From: Nitrosomonas sp. | GTDB lineage: Bacteria > Pseudomonadota > Gammaproteobacteria > Burkholderiales > Nitrosomonadaceae | NCBI GenBank assembly: GCA_019635215.1 | Contig: JAHBZZ010000011.1 | Span: forward strand, 50,985-114,984 | DNA: 64,000 nucleotides | Reading direction: 5' to 3' | Part shown: piece after piece, positions 17,598-27,241 of the stretch | Layout: the number at the start of each line of letters is the position of its first letter | Numbering within the stretch: the first letter of the stretch is position 1 | Made by a program: the position numbers and the translations under genes | The notes under the pieces: generated by a model | Seen by the model: the letters and a program-made list of their open reading frames with translations, nothing else | What the model was told of the DNA's origin: nothing | Databases searched by the model: none

Positions 17598-18242
17598 TCA
17601 GGTGTCAGGCGACCATTCTGAGAAGTTGCGCAAAAGTGTTAATCCAGCGGTATGACTTTTTTCAGGGTGAAACTGTACCGCGAAAAGATTGTTTTTTGCA
17701 ATCGCGCAGGTAAACGCGAAGGGGTATTCGCTCTGTGCGGCGACACAGTGTTTATCGGGTGTTTCGACATAGTAGCTGTGCACGAAATAAAAACGCGCGT
17801 CTTTGGCAATTCCCCGCCACAGGGGGTGATCTATCGTCTGATAGACCTGATTCCAGCCCATGTGCGGCACTTTGAGTTTGTGTCCTTCGGGCGTGGTCAT
17901 GGCATCGACGGGAAAATGCATAACCTTGCCAGGGAGGAGATTAAGTCCTGGAACATGACCCTCTTCGCTTTCTTCAAAAAGCATTTGTAATCCGATGCAG
18001 ATACCCAGAAAGGGCTTACTTTGGGCTGACTGTATGACCGCATTCTGCAGCCCGCGTGCTTTAAGTTCGTGCATGCAGTTCGGCATAGCCCCCTGACCGG
18101 GTACAACAACACGTGCCGCTTTGTCGACAACCGAAGGATCACTGGTCACCACTACAGAAGCACCGGGTGCAACATATTCAAGTGCTTTGTGTACGGAACG
18201 CAGGTTTCCCATGCCGTAATCAATGATTGCAATATCAGTCAT
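17598..18242 (-). CDS. hisH: Imidazole glycerol phosphate synthase, glutaminase subunit
   Basis: 214 residues, a class I glutamine amidotransferase. The nucleophile elbow is GICIGLQ with Cys82, and the His192/Glu194 pair completes the triad (VQFHPEKS). The N-terminal IIDYGMGNLRSV and oxyanion strand PGQGAM are typical. It supplies ammonia to HisF. A 97-bp gap follows before hisA, larger than the other spacings in the cluster. Confidence 0.95.
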   Translation of the reverse strand: MTDIAIIDYGMGNLRSVHKALEYVAPGASVVVTSDPSVVDKAARVVVPGQGAMPNCMHELKARGLQNAVIQSAQSKPFLGICIGLQMLFEESEEGHVPGLNLLPGKVMHFPVDAMTTPEGHKLKVPHMGWNQVYQTIDHPLWRGIAKDARFYFVHSYYVETPDKHCVAAQSEYPFAFTCAIAKNNLFAVQFHPEKSHTAGLTLLRNFSEWSPDT

Positions 18243-18269
18243 GCTTGTCCGATGAGAAACGGTGTTTGC

Positions 18270-18857
18270 TTATAGCGTGCCTTTGGTAGAAGGAATCATG
18301 TCTGCAGCTATCGGATCGGTTTCAAGCGCCATGCGTAATGCACGTCCAAACGCTTTGAATATGGTTTCAGCCTGATGGTGAGCGTTGTTTCCGGTCAGAT
18401 TGTCGATGTGCAGCGTAATCAGCGCATGGTTGACGAATCCCTGGAAGAATTCATGGATGAGATCGACGTCAAAATCACCGATGCGCGCGCGTGTAAATTC
18501 GACATTCATGGCCAGTCCCGGACGTCCGGATAAATCGATTACCACACGTGATAATGCTTCGTCGAGCGGTACGTAAGCATGGCCATAACGGCGTATGCCT
18601 TTTTTGTCCCCGGCGGCTTTGGCAAATGCCTGACCGAGTGTGATACCGATATCTTCAACGGTATGGTGTGCATCAATATGTAAATCGCCTTTTGCTTTGA
18701 TTTCGAAATCCAGCATGCCATGGCGTGCGATTTGATCAAGCATGTGTTCAAGGAAGGGAACGCCGGTATTCTGAGCGGCTTTTCCCTTGCCGTCCAGATT
18801 CAGGCTGACTGTGATCTGGGTTTCCAGGGTGTTACGTGTGATCTGGGCCTGACGCAT
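18270..18857 (-). CDS. hisB: Imidazoleglycerol-phosphate dehydratase
   Basis: 195 residues comprising only the dehydratase domain, without the N-terminal phosphatase fused in enteric HisB. Both Mn-binding His clusters are seen: [13 protein letters not shown] with [11 protein letters not shown], and the second repeat [10 protein letters not shown] with [10 protein letters not shown] separate histidinol-phosphatase must therefore be encoded elsewhere. It lies 27 bp upstream of hisH. Confidence 0.95.
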   Translation of the reverse strand: MRQAQITRNTLETQITVSLNLDGKGKAAQNTGVPFLEHMLDQIARHGMLDFEIKAKGDLHIDAHHTVEDIGITLGQAFAKAAGDKKGIRRYGHAYVPLDEALSRVVIDLSGRPGLAMNVEFTRARIGDFDVDLIHEFFQGFVNHALITLHIDNLTGNNAHHQAETIFKAFGRALRMALETDPIAADMIPSTKGTL

Positions 18858-18925
18858 AAAACTGAAAGGAACGTGTTGTTAAGGTGGGTGTTGTTAAAGT
18901 TATGAATCAATGATATCAGTGAATT

Positions 18926-20011
18926 TTAGTGCTTTTCGTTCAACAAATTTTGTAGTGTTGCAATAAATTGTGTATTTTCTTCAGATGTACCCACGGTAAC
19001 GCGTAAGCAATTATCCAACAAGGTATGCGTGCGATCAAGGTTTTTAATCAAAATGCCTTTTTCTTTAAGTATCTGAAATATCCGGGTTGCATTGTTGACA
19101 CGGAAAAGAATGAAATTGGCGTCGGATGGAAAAACTTCAAGTGCATTCATTGCAGTCAGTTGTGCGTACATTCTTGCGCGTTCCGCTTTGATCTGCCCGG
19201 CCTGTTGTAGTAAGACATCGATATGACGAAGCGCGATTTGCGTGATATGTTGTGTCAGTACGTTGACATTGTACGGCAGGCGTATTTTTTCAAATTCGTT
19301 GAGCCAGACTGAGCGGCCGGCCATCAACCCCAAACGCAAACCCGCGAGTCCCAGTTTCGACAGCGTCCGCATGAGCAGTAAATTGGGATGCTGCTCCAAC
19401 TGATCGATTACGCTGGTGTCCGCAAAGGCATGATAGGCTTCATCGATGACTACGATGCCCGGCGTGACCCGGATGATCTGCATAAGCACGTTTTTGTCGA
19501 ACAGATTGCCTGTAGGATTATTGGGATAGGCCAGAAAGACGACCGCGGGTTTATGTTGCTCGATGGCCTGGAGCATTGCCTCGGCATCGAGCGAAAAATC
19601 CGTTTTTAACGGTACACCCACATAGCGCATATTGGCAAATGTCGCGATCATGCGGAACATGACAAATGCGGGTTCTACACTCAGCAGAACAGCGCCGGGT
19701 TTTGCAGTGGCCATTGCGATGATTTGAATGATTTCATCCGAACCATTGCCGAGCATAATCGACATGGATTCCGGTATGCCAAGCGTCTGCCGCAGTGCCG
19801 ATTTCAATTCGACTGCGTTTGGGTCAGGGTACCGGTTGATCGGCGCTTGTGCGGCAAGTTGCGCAATTTCGCTTTGCAGGGTTTCCGGCAGAGTATATGG
19901 ATTTTCCATGGCATCCAGCTTGATCATGCCGGTGGCCGGGGGTACATGATAGGCCTTCAGTTCAAGTATTTCAGGCCGGATAATGTCAGTAGGTTGGTAT
20001 GAATACGTCAT
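18926..20011 (-). CDS. hisC: Histidinol-phosphate aminotransferase
   Basis: 361 residues, a fold-type-I PLP aminotransferase. The PLP lysine is Lys219 in [23 protein letters not shown] (phosphate/PLP loop), AYPNNPTG and VIDEAYHAF are the other hallmarks. It makes histidinol phosphate. It is the first gene of the visible cluster: the 162 bp upstream hold no gene, and yicC, on the same strand, lies beyond. hisG and hisD, often the first genes of beta-proteobacterial his operons, are absent from the window. Confidence 0.94.
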   Translation of the reverse strand: MTYSYQPTDIIRPEILELKAYHVPPATGMIKLDAMENPYTLPETLQSEIAQLAAQAPINRYPDPNAVELKSALRQTLGIPESMSIMLGNGSDEIIQIIAMATAKPGAVLLSVEPAFVMFRMIATFANMRYVGVPLKTDFSLDAEAMLQAIEQHKPAVVFLAYPNNPTGNLFDKNVLMQIIRVTPGIVVIDEAYHAFADTSVIDQLEQHPNLLLMRTLSKLGLAGLRLGLMAGRSVWLNEFEKIRLPYNVNVLTQHITQIALRHIDVLLQQAGQIKAERARMYAQLTAMNALEVFPSDANFILFRVNNATRIFQILKEKGILIKNLDRTHTLLDNCLRVTVGTSEENTQFIATLQNLLNEKH

Positions 20012-20173
20012 TTGATTATTCTAACCCGGATAACGCCTGATTGTTGGGCTTTTAATCGAGCATTCCGCTTTCCAGGTGCTGTTGTGCGAATGAACGAAGG
20101 CTCAATCATGCAAATCGTGGCGATGATTGTGTCTGTTAATATCGTTTTCAATTCAAATGGACTGTTTGAAAGA

Positions 20174-21040
20174 TTATTCGATGTTTTGAATCTGTTCACG
20201 CATTTGTTCGATCAATACTTTCAAGGTCATCGACATTTTGGATATCACAATATCAACCGATTTGGAGCCGATGGTATTGGCCTCACGGTTGAGTTCCTGC
20301 ATCAGAAAATCAAGCCGTTTGCCGACGGCACCACCTTTGCTCAGGACATGCTCGACCTCGTCGAGATGGGTTTGCAGGCGGGAAAGTTCTTCATCAATAT
20401 CAATCTTTGATGCAAAAAAGATGATTTCCTGACGGATGCGATCTTCGTCGAGCGTGTCGAGTGCTTCCCGGACGCGTGTTTTAAGCTTCTCTTCGAAAGC
20501 AGTGATGAGCACCGGAATACGGGGTGCCGCTAAATCCAGCTGCTGACGGATAAGATTAAGGCGTTCCAGCAGGATGCCTTTTAATTTTTCACCTTCGCGA
20601 TTCCGGGTCGTCTGAAAATCTTCCAGTGTTGCACGCAAGAGTGTCATCGCGTATTCACGCAATTCGTCGACCGGCAATGTCGTGTTGCCAAGCATGCCGG
20701 GCCAGTTAAGTATGCTGTCGACTGACAGGCTTTGCGCTTCAGGAAGCACGGAGCGGACTGTGTGGTCAAGCTCCAGCAGCTTGTGCAGCAGAACATGATT
20801 GAGCTGCCGGGGATCGTCGATACTGTCCAGTGGCGTGAAGTTCAGCCGGCATTCCACTTTGCCGCGATGGAGTTTTTGCGTGATGACTTCCCGTATGCCG
20901 GGTTCCAGTGGGCGGAAATCGTCCGGTAAACGCAGTTGTACATCCAGATAACGATTGTTGACGGCGCGCAGCTCCAGATTCAGCGTGCCATAAGGTGTCG
21001 TCTGCGTGTGTGTGGCATAACCGGTCATGCTGTTGATCAT
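20174..21040 (-). CDS. yicC: YicC family endoribonuclease-like protein
   Basis: 288 residues from the ATG at 21040, chosen because MINSMTGYA is the family start and an AGGAG lies 11 bases upstream; a GTG three codons earlier is possible. Conserved YicC blocks are NRYLDVQLRLPDDFRPLE, GKVECRLNF, and the C-terminal GKRLDFLMQELNREANTI followed by SVDIVISKMS (DUF1732). YicC proteins are reported RNases affecting small-RNA turnover. The gene reads in the same direction as the his cluster but is separated by 162 bp. Confidence 0.93.
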   Translation of the reverse strand: MINSMTGYATHTQTTPYGTLNLELRAVNNRYLDVQLRLPDDFRPLEPGIREVITQKLHRGKVECRLNFTPLDSIDDPRQLNHVLLHKLLELDHTVRSVLPEAQSLSVDSILNWPGMLGNTTLPVDELREYAMTLLRATLEDFQTTRNREGEKLKGILLERLNLIRQQLDLAAPRIPVLITAFEEKLKTRVREALDTLDEDRIRQEIIFFASKIDIDEELSRLQTHLDEVEHVLSKGGAVGKRLDFLMQELNREANTIGSKSVDIVISKMSMTLKVLIEQMREQIQNIE

Positions 21041-21095
21041 TAAATGCACCGCTCCTGTGAAGGATTGTTAAAAGTATCGCGTATTGTGGGCATGT

Positions 21096-22697
21096 TTATT
21101 GTGTCTGGAAAACGAGGCCGGCATGTTCGCGCATTTTATGAAACTGGATTGATGGCCAGTTTTCTTCAGCCACACTGATTTCCGCGCCGTATGAAGCCAG
21201 GAAAGTCGGTGCATCGACCGCATCATAGGCAATGCGGTGCGCGTTGGCTTCTATGAAACGTTGCAATTCCCGCTGGTCTTTTGCGGTTACCCAGCGTGCC
21301 AGTTGGTATTTTGCGGGCGCTATGCGTGCGTCGACAGCGTATTCGTGTTTTAACCGGTGTGTGACTACTTCGAATTGAAGCACGCCAACTGCGCCGAGCA
21401 GCAGCGTGCTGCCCAAGTGGGGTCTGAATACCTGAATGGCGCCCTCCTCGCCGAGTTGAGTGAGGCCCAGTTTGAGTTGTTTGCTGCGCAGTGGGTCGGC
21501 AATTTCAACCGTACGGAAGATTTCGGGTGCAAAAAAAGGCAGGCCGGTAAACTGTAAGGATTCGCCTTCGGTCAGGGTGTCGCCGAGCTGTAATGTGCCG
21601 TGATTGGGAATGCCGATAATGTCGCCTGGGTAAGCTTCTTCCAGAATGTCGCGGCGTTGCGACAGGAAGGATACGACTGAATTGGTACGGACGTCCTTAC
21701 CATTCCGCACGACTTTTAAATTCATGCCGCGCCTGAACTGGCCGGAGCAAATACGCAGAAAGGCAATGCGGTCACGATGCGCAGGATTCATATTGGCCTG
21801 TATTTTGAATACGACACCGGAAAAGTTTCTTTCGTCCGGTAATACTTTACGTTGCAATGCATGGCGTGATTCCGGCGAAGGCGCAAGGTTGACCAGGGCA
21901 TCCAGGATTTCGCGAACGCCGAAATTATTAATGGCGGAACCGAAAAAAACCGGTGTCTGGCAGCCTGCGAGAAATTCTTCCTGAGCGAATGCCGGTGTGA
22001 CACCGGCGATGAGCTCTATTTCTTGCTGCGCTTCGCTGAGGCTGATGCCAAAACGCGCCTGTATCGAAGGATCATCAAGCTGCGTGATGAATTCTTCGTC
22101 GGCGCTGGCACGATCGGCACCAGGTCTGAATACGCGCATGCCTTTGTTGCGTAAGTCGAAAACGCCGTAAAAATGGCGGCCCATGCCGATGGGCCAGGTG
22201 AAGGGAACCGCGTTCATGCTCAGCGTGCGTTCAATTTCGTCAATGAGATCCAGTGGCGGCTGTACTTCCCTGTCCATTTTGTTGACAAAGGTCAGAATGG
22301 GGGTGTTGCGCGCACGGCAGACTTCCAGCAGGCGTAATGTCTGCGCTTCAACGCCGTTAGCGGCGTCTATGACCATGAGTGCGGCATCAACAGCGGTCAG
22401 CACACGATAGGTGTCCTCGGAGAAATCCTGGTGGCCGGGTGTGTCAAGCAGATTGATGACGCAGTCGCGGTATTCCATTTGCATGACTGAGCTCGCGACA
22501 GAAATGCCGCGCTGCTTTTCGATTTCCATCCAGTCCGAAGTGGCGTGCCGGCTGGCTTTACGCGCCTTGACGCTGCCTGCAATGTGGATAGCGCCGGCAT
22601 ACAATAATAACTTCTCGGTTAGCGTCGTTTTACCGGCATCCGGGTGGGAAATAATGGCGAAAGTACGGCGGCGCGCCACTTCATGTTGAATGCTCAT
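21096..22697 (-). CDS. prfC: Peptide chain release factor 3
   Basis: 533 residues, a translational GTPase. G1 is SHPDAGKTTLTE near residue 20, G3 DTPGHQDFSEDTYRVL, and G4 NKMDRE. Domains 2 and 3 carry the RF3-typical FRTVEIADPLRSKQL. It recycles RF1/RF2 after termination. Its first 17 bases overlap the end of the upstream ABC ATPase gene, so the two are probably translationally coupled although functionally unrelated. No separate ribosome site outside the upstream gene is available. Confidence 0.95.
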   Translation of the reverse strand: MSIQHEVARRRTFAIISHPDAGKTTLTEKLLLYAGAIHIAGSVKARKASRHATSDWMEIEKQRGISVASSVMQMEYRDCVINLLDTPGHQDFSEDTYRVLTAVDAALMVIDAANGVEAQTLRLLEVCRARNTPILTFVNKMDREVQPPLDLIDEIERTLSMNAVPFTWPIGMGRHFYGVFDLRNKGMRVFRPGADRASADEEFITQLDDPSIQARFGISLSEAQQEIELIAGVTPAFAQEEFLAGCQTPVFFGSAINNFGVREILDALVNLAPSPESRHALQRKVLPDERNFSGVVFKIQANMNPAHRDRIAFLRICSGQFRRGMNLKVVRNGKDVRTNSVVSFLSQRRDILEEAYPGDIIGIPNHGTLQLGDTLTEGESLQFTGLPFFAPEIFRTVEIADPLRSKQLKLGLTQLGEEGAIQVFRPHLGSTLLLGAVGVLQFEVVTHRLKHEYAVDARIAPAKYQLARWVTAKDQRELQRFIEANAHRIAYDAVDAPTFLASYGAEISVAEENWPSIQFHKMREHAGLVFQTQ

Positions 22698-24762
22698 GGT
22701 GATTCGAACTGTGCTCCTGTGAATAAAGATGACAATGGGTGGTGTGTGTAGGGCTGATTGTACTGGTTTCGGGATAAGATTGGCGGCATACCGGCATAAC
22801 TTGGGGGCAGCGCGGATGAAAGTGGCATCCCTGCGGCGGTGAAGCCGGTGAAGGTATGTCGCCTTTAAGCCTGATCATTTCCGCTGCGGCTGCCTTGTCG
22901 ATTTGCGGTACAGCGGATAGTAGCGCCTGTGTATAAGGGTGTCTGGGGTTGCTGATCACTTCATCAATGAGACCCTGTTCGACAATCCGGCCCAAATACA
23001 TGACGGCAATTTCATCGGCAAGATACTCCACGACCGAGATATTATGGGTGATAAATAAATATGCCAGTCCAAGCTCATTTTGCAGCGATTTCAACAGGTT
23101 CAGAATCTGCGCCTGGACGGATACATCGAGTGCGCTTGTGGGTTCGTCACAAATCAATAATCTGGGATTGACGGCCAGGGCACGTGCGATGGCAATCCTC
23201 TGACGCTGGCCGCCTGAAAATTCATGCGGATAGCGCCACTTGGTTTCTTTCGGTAAGCCGACACATTCCAACAGCGCATCGACGGCCGCTTCATGTGGAA
23301 AAGCGAGTGCAGCGGAAGTTTTTTCAGACATCGCGGGAGCGGTGGTTGTAACATTCAGTGCATGCATGCCTTCCTGAATGATCTCAATGGTGCGCATTCT
23401 CGGATTTAGGGATGAATATGGGTCCTGGAAGACAAATTGCAGTTGCGATCGTAACGGCCGTAACCGTTGCCTTTCCAGCCCCACCAGTTCCTGCTGGTTA
23501 TAGCGTACGCTGCCTGCCGTCGGCTGGATTAATTGCAGAATACTTTTCCCTACAGTGGTTTTGCCGCAACCGGATTCACCAACAAGCGCCAGCGTTTTTC
23601 CTGCGAAAATACGCAGTGAAACACCATCAACCGCTTTGACTTGTCCAACTATTCGTTTAAAGATGCCTTTGCGGACTGGAAAATGCACTTTCAAGCCGGA
23701 GACCTGCAGCAACGGATTTTGGTTTTGTTGCAGCACGGCAGGTAGCGTTAGAGCAGGTGCCGCTTTGTGGGCATGCATGACATTGAGCGACGCTGAAGAC
23801 GGACCATAAAGATGACAGCGTACCTTGTGGCCATCGGAAATAGGATGCCATTGAGGAACAGTGTCATGACATTGAGGCATCGCATAATTACAGCGATCGG
23901 AGAAACGGCAGCCGCTGAATGCCTGTGTCAGCGGGGGAACGGTTCCGTCGATTACCGCCAGTTCCCGGTAGCGTTTTTGTTTATTGGGTAACGAGGCAAA
24001 GAGCTGTTGGGAGTACGGGTGAGCGGCGTGCGCGAAAAAATTTTTACGCGGTGATTGTTCGACAATTTCTCCGGCGTACATGACGGCAACGTGTTGTGCC
24101 ATTTCGCTGACCACACCGAGATCATGCGTGATCAGTAAAATGGCCATATGATTCTGCCGCTGGATTTCACGCATGAGATCGAGAACCTGTGCCTGTATCG
24201 TTACATCAAGCGCAGTGGTGGGTTCGTCCGCAATGAGCAATTCGGGTTCACCGGCCAGCGCCATAGCGATCATGGCACGCTGTTTCATACCGCCGGAAAA
24301 TTGAAATGCATATTCATGCATGCGGCGTTCCGCGTCTGGAATGCCGACCTGATCAAGTAACTGGAGGATTCTTTTTTGCGCCGTTGTTTTGTCCAGTCTG
24401 AAATGTTGCGTCAGAACTTCCGTAATTTGTTCAGCAATGGTCATTACGGGATTAAGGCTGAGCATGGGTTCCTGAAAAATCATACTGATTTGTTTGCCAC
24501 GGACCCGACGCATGGTCGATTCCGGTAATTGGAGCAGATCCGTGCCATTCAGGTTTATGTTACCTGACAGAATTTCTCCGGCATCAGGCAATAAGCGCAT
24601 AATCGATAACGCTGTCATCGATTTGCCGCAACCGGATTCGCCGAGCAGCGCGAAGGTTTCGCCCTTGTTGATTTTGAGTGAGAGTCCATCGACCGCGCGT
24701 ACTGGAAATTTTCCGGTATGCAATATGGTGTGTAAGTTGTCAATTTCCAGTAAAGCGTTCAT
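22681..24762 (-). CDS. Peptide ABC transporter, duplicated ATP-binding protein (YejF/OppDF-like)
   Basis: About 693 residues from the ATG at 24762, which overlaps the permease stop as ATGA; the longer open frame upstream lies inside the permease gene and has no family resemblance. Two full ABC modules are present: Walker A GESGCGKSMTAL and GESGCGKTTVGKS, signatures FSGGMKQR and FSGGQRQR, and Walker B LLIADEPTTALD and LLICDEPTSALD. Each is followed by an oligopeptide-transporter C-terminal domain with Cys-rich motifs (CRFSDRCNYAMPQC; CHFHPRCPQVMPVC). It energises peptide uptake with the adjacent permease. The partner permease (YejB) and binding protein (YejA) are not in the window. Confidence 0.9.
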   Translation of the reverse strand: MNALLEIDNLHTILHTGKFPVRAVDGLSLKINKGETFALLGESGCGKSMTALSIMRLLPDAGEILSGNINLNGTDLLQLPESTMRRVRGKQISMIFQEPMLSLNPVMTIAEQITEVLTQHFRLDKTTAQKRILQLLDQVGIPDAERRMHEYAFQFSGGMKQRAMIAMALAGEPELLIADEPTTALDVTIQAQVLDLMREIQRQNHMAILLITHDLGVVSEMAQHVAVMYAGEIVEQSPRKNFFAHAAHPYSQQLFASLPNKQKRYRELAVIDGTVPPLTQAFSGCRFSDRCNYAMPQCHDTVPQWHPISDGHKVRCHLYGPSSASLNVMHAHKAAPALTLPAVLQQNQNPLLQVSGLKVHFPVRKGIFKRIVGQVKAVDGVSLRIFAGKTLALVGESGCGKTTVGKSILQLIQPTAGSVRYNQQELVGLERQRLRPLRSQLQFVFQDPYSSLNPRMRTIEIIQEGMHALNVTTTAPAMSEKTSAALAFPHEAAVDALLECVGLPKETKWRYPHEFSGGQRQRIAIARALAVNPRLLICDEPTSALDVSVQAQILNLLKSLQNELGLAYLFITHNISVVEYLADEIAVMYLGRIVEQGLIDEVISNPRHPYTQALLSAVPQIDKAAAAEMIRLKGDIPSPASPPQGCHFHPRCPQVMPVCRQSYPETSTISPTHTTHCHLYSQEHSSNHHEHST

Positions 24763-26255
24763 GGATGCTGAACCGGTTTGTTGGCTGGGGAGGGTGCCGG
24801 TATATGGGCCGAATTGTTGTTTTGTGTGCTGTTGCGGTTTTGTGCGTATGTCTTGATGCGTGGATCCAATGCTTTCTGTACTGCGTCTGCAAATAGGTTT
24901 GCACTGAGCACTAGGATAAACATGAAACTGAAGGCTGACAGCAGTGTCCACCAGACCATCGGTTCGCGCGCCATTTCCAGCCGCGCAGCGTTAATCATGG
25001 TGCCAAAACTGATCATGGATGGATCAACGCCCACGCCGACATACGACAATACCGCTTCAGCCAGAACCAGTCCGCTGAAGTCCATGACGGTGGCGATGAG
25101 TACGATATACATGACATTGGGCAAAATGTGGCGGCTGATGATGCGCCAGTGTGACACACCAAAGGCATGCGCGGCCTGGATATATTCCATCTCACGCAGT
25201 TTGAGCGTTTCGCCGCGCAGCAGCCGGCATAAACTGGTCCAGCTAGTGATGCCAAGAATCAGACAAAGGCATAGCAAACGAACATCAGCGCGTGCGGCGG
25301 TTGTTTCAAAACTCTCGGTATGTGTTTCGATATAAACCTGCATCATGAGTATGGTGGCCGCGATAAGCAGAACGCTGGGTATCGAATTCAGCGTGGTATA
25401 AATGTATTGGATGATATCGTCGATCCAGCCGCGGAAATAGCCTGCCGTAATCCCCAGCAGCAGTGCAAAAGGCAGCATGATTAATGTCGTCAACGTGCCG
25501 ATGATCAGCGCGACACGAATGCTTTTCAGGGAAAGATAAAGTATATCCTGTCCAACCTTGTCGGTGCCCAGAACGTGATAATGTGTGGCCAGCATGAATA
25601 CCATGCCGGACAGGGCGAGAATGATAGCCAATGTGATTAAAATGGCATGCCAGGGAATCTCCGTTGTGCGTCGCCATATGGATTGGAAGCATACGGTAAA
25701 ACGCTGTTTCGTGCGGTGGGCCATGATCAGACACAAAATGGCGTGCAATATGATCCAGAAAAATAACCCCAGTCCGATGCCTTTGACAATACGATCGTTG
25801 ATGTCTGATTGATATTCTGAATCCGGGTCTATCAGATGCGAGCCGCCGAATTCCAGTCTTGCAAATGCGCGTATCTGGTTGCCATCGGGTAATTCGAAGG
25901 TTTCTTTTGTATATAAATGTGTGGCGAGTGGCGCTGAATAGGTTTTTTCAACATGGGTGCGCAGGGGTGTGAGCAATAGATCCAGGACACTTAATACTTC
26001 GACGCTGTAGACGGTTTCACCGTGAATGTTCTTATGTTCAAGTGCTGGCCTGAAATGCAACGTATCCAATAAGCCTACGATGATAAAGAATAACAAAACG
26101 GTCAGTGCGGACATACCGCTGGCGCTATGACCAATCCGCCGCCAGGGTGTCAGCAAGTGTTCATTGTCACGGACATACCAGATAAAGATTGACGTCAGGA
26201 ACACTAAAAGGAAGATGAGTGCATCGGTCCAGAGAATGACGGGGGTAAAGGGCAT
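24759..26255 (-). CDS. Peptide ABC transporter permease (YejE/OppC-like)
   Basis: 498 residues. Two helices (about 10-30 and 45-65) flank a periplasmic segment, and further helices lead to the binding-protein-dependent permease domain at about 230-460. The EAA-like loop is seen at MEYIQAAHAFGVSHWRIISRH, where it contacts the ATPase. The C-terminal tail is Asn/Pro-rich. It is longer than most OppC proteins because of the N-terminal extension, as is YejE. It is coupled to the ATPase gene by an ATGA overlap. Confidence 0.86.
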   Translation of the reverse strand: MPFTPVILWTDALIFLLVFLTSIFIWYVRDNEHLLTPWRRIGHSASGMSALTVLLFFIIVGLLDTLHFRPALEHKNIHGETVYSVEVLSVLDLLLTPLRTHVEKTYSAPLATHLYTKETFELPDGNQIRAFARLEFGGSHLIDPDSEYQSDINDRIVKGIGLGLFFWIILHAILCLIMAHRTKQRFTVCFQSIWRRTTEIPWHAILITLAIILALSGMVFMLATHYHVLGTDKVGQDILYLSLKSIRVALIIGTLTTLIMLPFALLLGITAGYFRGWIDDIIQYIYTTLNSIPSVLLIAATILMMQVYIETHTESFETTAARADVRLLCLCLILGITSWTSLCRLLRGETLKLREMEYIQAAHAFGVSHWRIISRHILPNVMYIVLIATVMDFSGLVLAEAVLSYVGVGVDPSMISFGTMINAARLEMAREPMVWWTLLSAFSFMFILVLSANLFADAVQKALDPRIKTYAQNRNSTQNNNSAHIPAPSPANKPVQHP

Positions 26256-26577
26256 GCTTATATAAAGTTAAAAGTGGATAGCATTAATGTGGGATATCAG
26301 CGGTCTTCTTATAGCATAAATGTGTTTGGTGTGTTGGCGAAATCTGCTTAATTCCGCCGCATTTTTTGACAGGAATAGCCATCGATGCGTTGAACATGCT
26401 GTAGCTTGACAGTAATGAATAGGTCTTTATTGCGATAGCGAGCGAATGGGTTAAAAATCCGGATGATGCTTGGACGTGTACATCAGAAAGGGATACGGGT
26501 GTTGCGGTTTTATGGGATTGATTCTTCAGCCGGAAAAACCGAGTGTAAATGGCGGTAAGCTCACCTTGAAGTTTATT
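26256..26577. other. Intergenic stretch, no gene recognised
   Basis: 322 bp between two minus-strand genes. No ORF with family resemblance, no terminator-like hairpin with a T-run and no clear operator was found. It should hold the promoter of the yejE-yejF-prfC group. Confidence 0.5.
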
Positions 26578-27210
26578 TTAATCCAATAAATGATTATTGA
26601 TGGCATAACGAATCAGCTGCGCATTATTTTTGATTTTCATTTTTTCCAGAACGCGTGTACGGTAGGTACTGACGGTTTTGACGCTCAGTGACAGTTTGTC
26701 TGCAATCGCAGTCAATGATTCGCCTGTTGCAATCGCTTTGAAAACGATCAGTTCCCGATTGGAGAGTTTCGTATGAAGTGGTTCCTGTAGCGCCGATTGC
26801 GGTTCAAATAAAAATTTCTCCGCCAGATCCGGGTTGACATATTTTCCGCCGGCAGCCAGGCGCCGTATGACTGTGATCAGTTGATCCGCCGGACTGTCTT
26901 TGGCAAGATACCCGGATGCGCCTAGACGAATGGCACGGATGGCATATTCATCTTCGGGGTACATGCTTAAGATCAGTACCTTGTGTGACAGTTTTTCGGT
27001 TGACAGCCGTTTGAGTATCGTAAGTCCGTTTATGTCGGGAAGATTGATGTCCAGCAGGATAAGATCAAACTCGGTATCGCGGATTTTCTTTAAGGTTTCT
27101 TTACCACTTGCAGCTTCGGCAACGATAGCAATATCATGCGTTTCACCAATAATTCTTTTTAAGCCATCGCGAAACATGGCGTGATCTTCTGCGACGATAA
27201 CCTTGATCAT
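26578..27210 (-). CDS. NarL/FixJ-type response regulator
   Basis: 210 residues. The receiver domain has the acidic pair Glu8-Asp9, phospho-acceptor Asp54 (LILLDINLP) and Lys in LAKDSPAD. The C-terminal LuxR-type helix-turn-helix is at about 145-205 (LSNRELIVFKAIATGESLTAIADKL read in two parts, then SVKTVSTYRTRVLEKM). The gene lies 31 bp after the kinase gene on the same strand, so they form a cognate pair. Targets are unknown. Confidence 0.92.
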   Translation of the reverse strand: MIKVIVAEDHAMFRDGLKRIIGETHDIAIVAEAASGKETLKKIRDTEFDLILLDINLPDINGLTILKRLSTEKLSHKVLILSMYPEDEYAIRAIRLGASGYLAKDSPADQLITVIRRLAAGGKYVNPDLAEKFLFEPQSALQEPLHTKLSNRELIVFKAIATGESLTAIADKLSLSVKTVSTYRTRVLEKMKIKNNAQLIRYAINNHLLD

Positions 27211-27241
27211 GAGCCCAATAACCTCATAAATAGATAGTGTA

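Noticed and set aside
24763-24951. N-terminal extension of the duplicated ABC ATPase
   Set aside because: The extra 63 codons lie inside the permease gene and have no ABC similarity; the ATGA overlap start at 24762 fits family and coupling.
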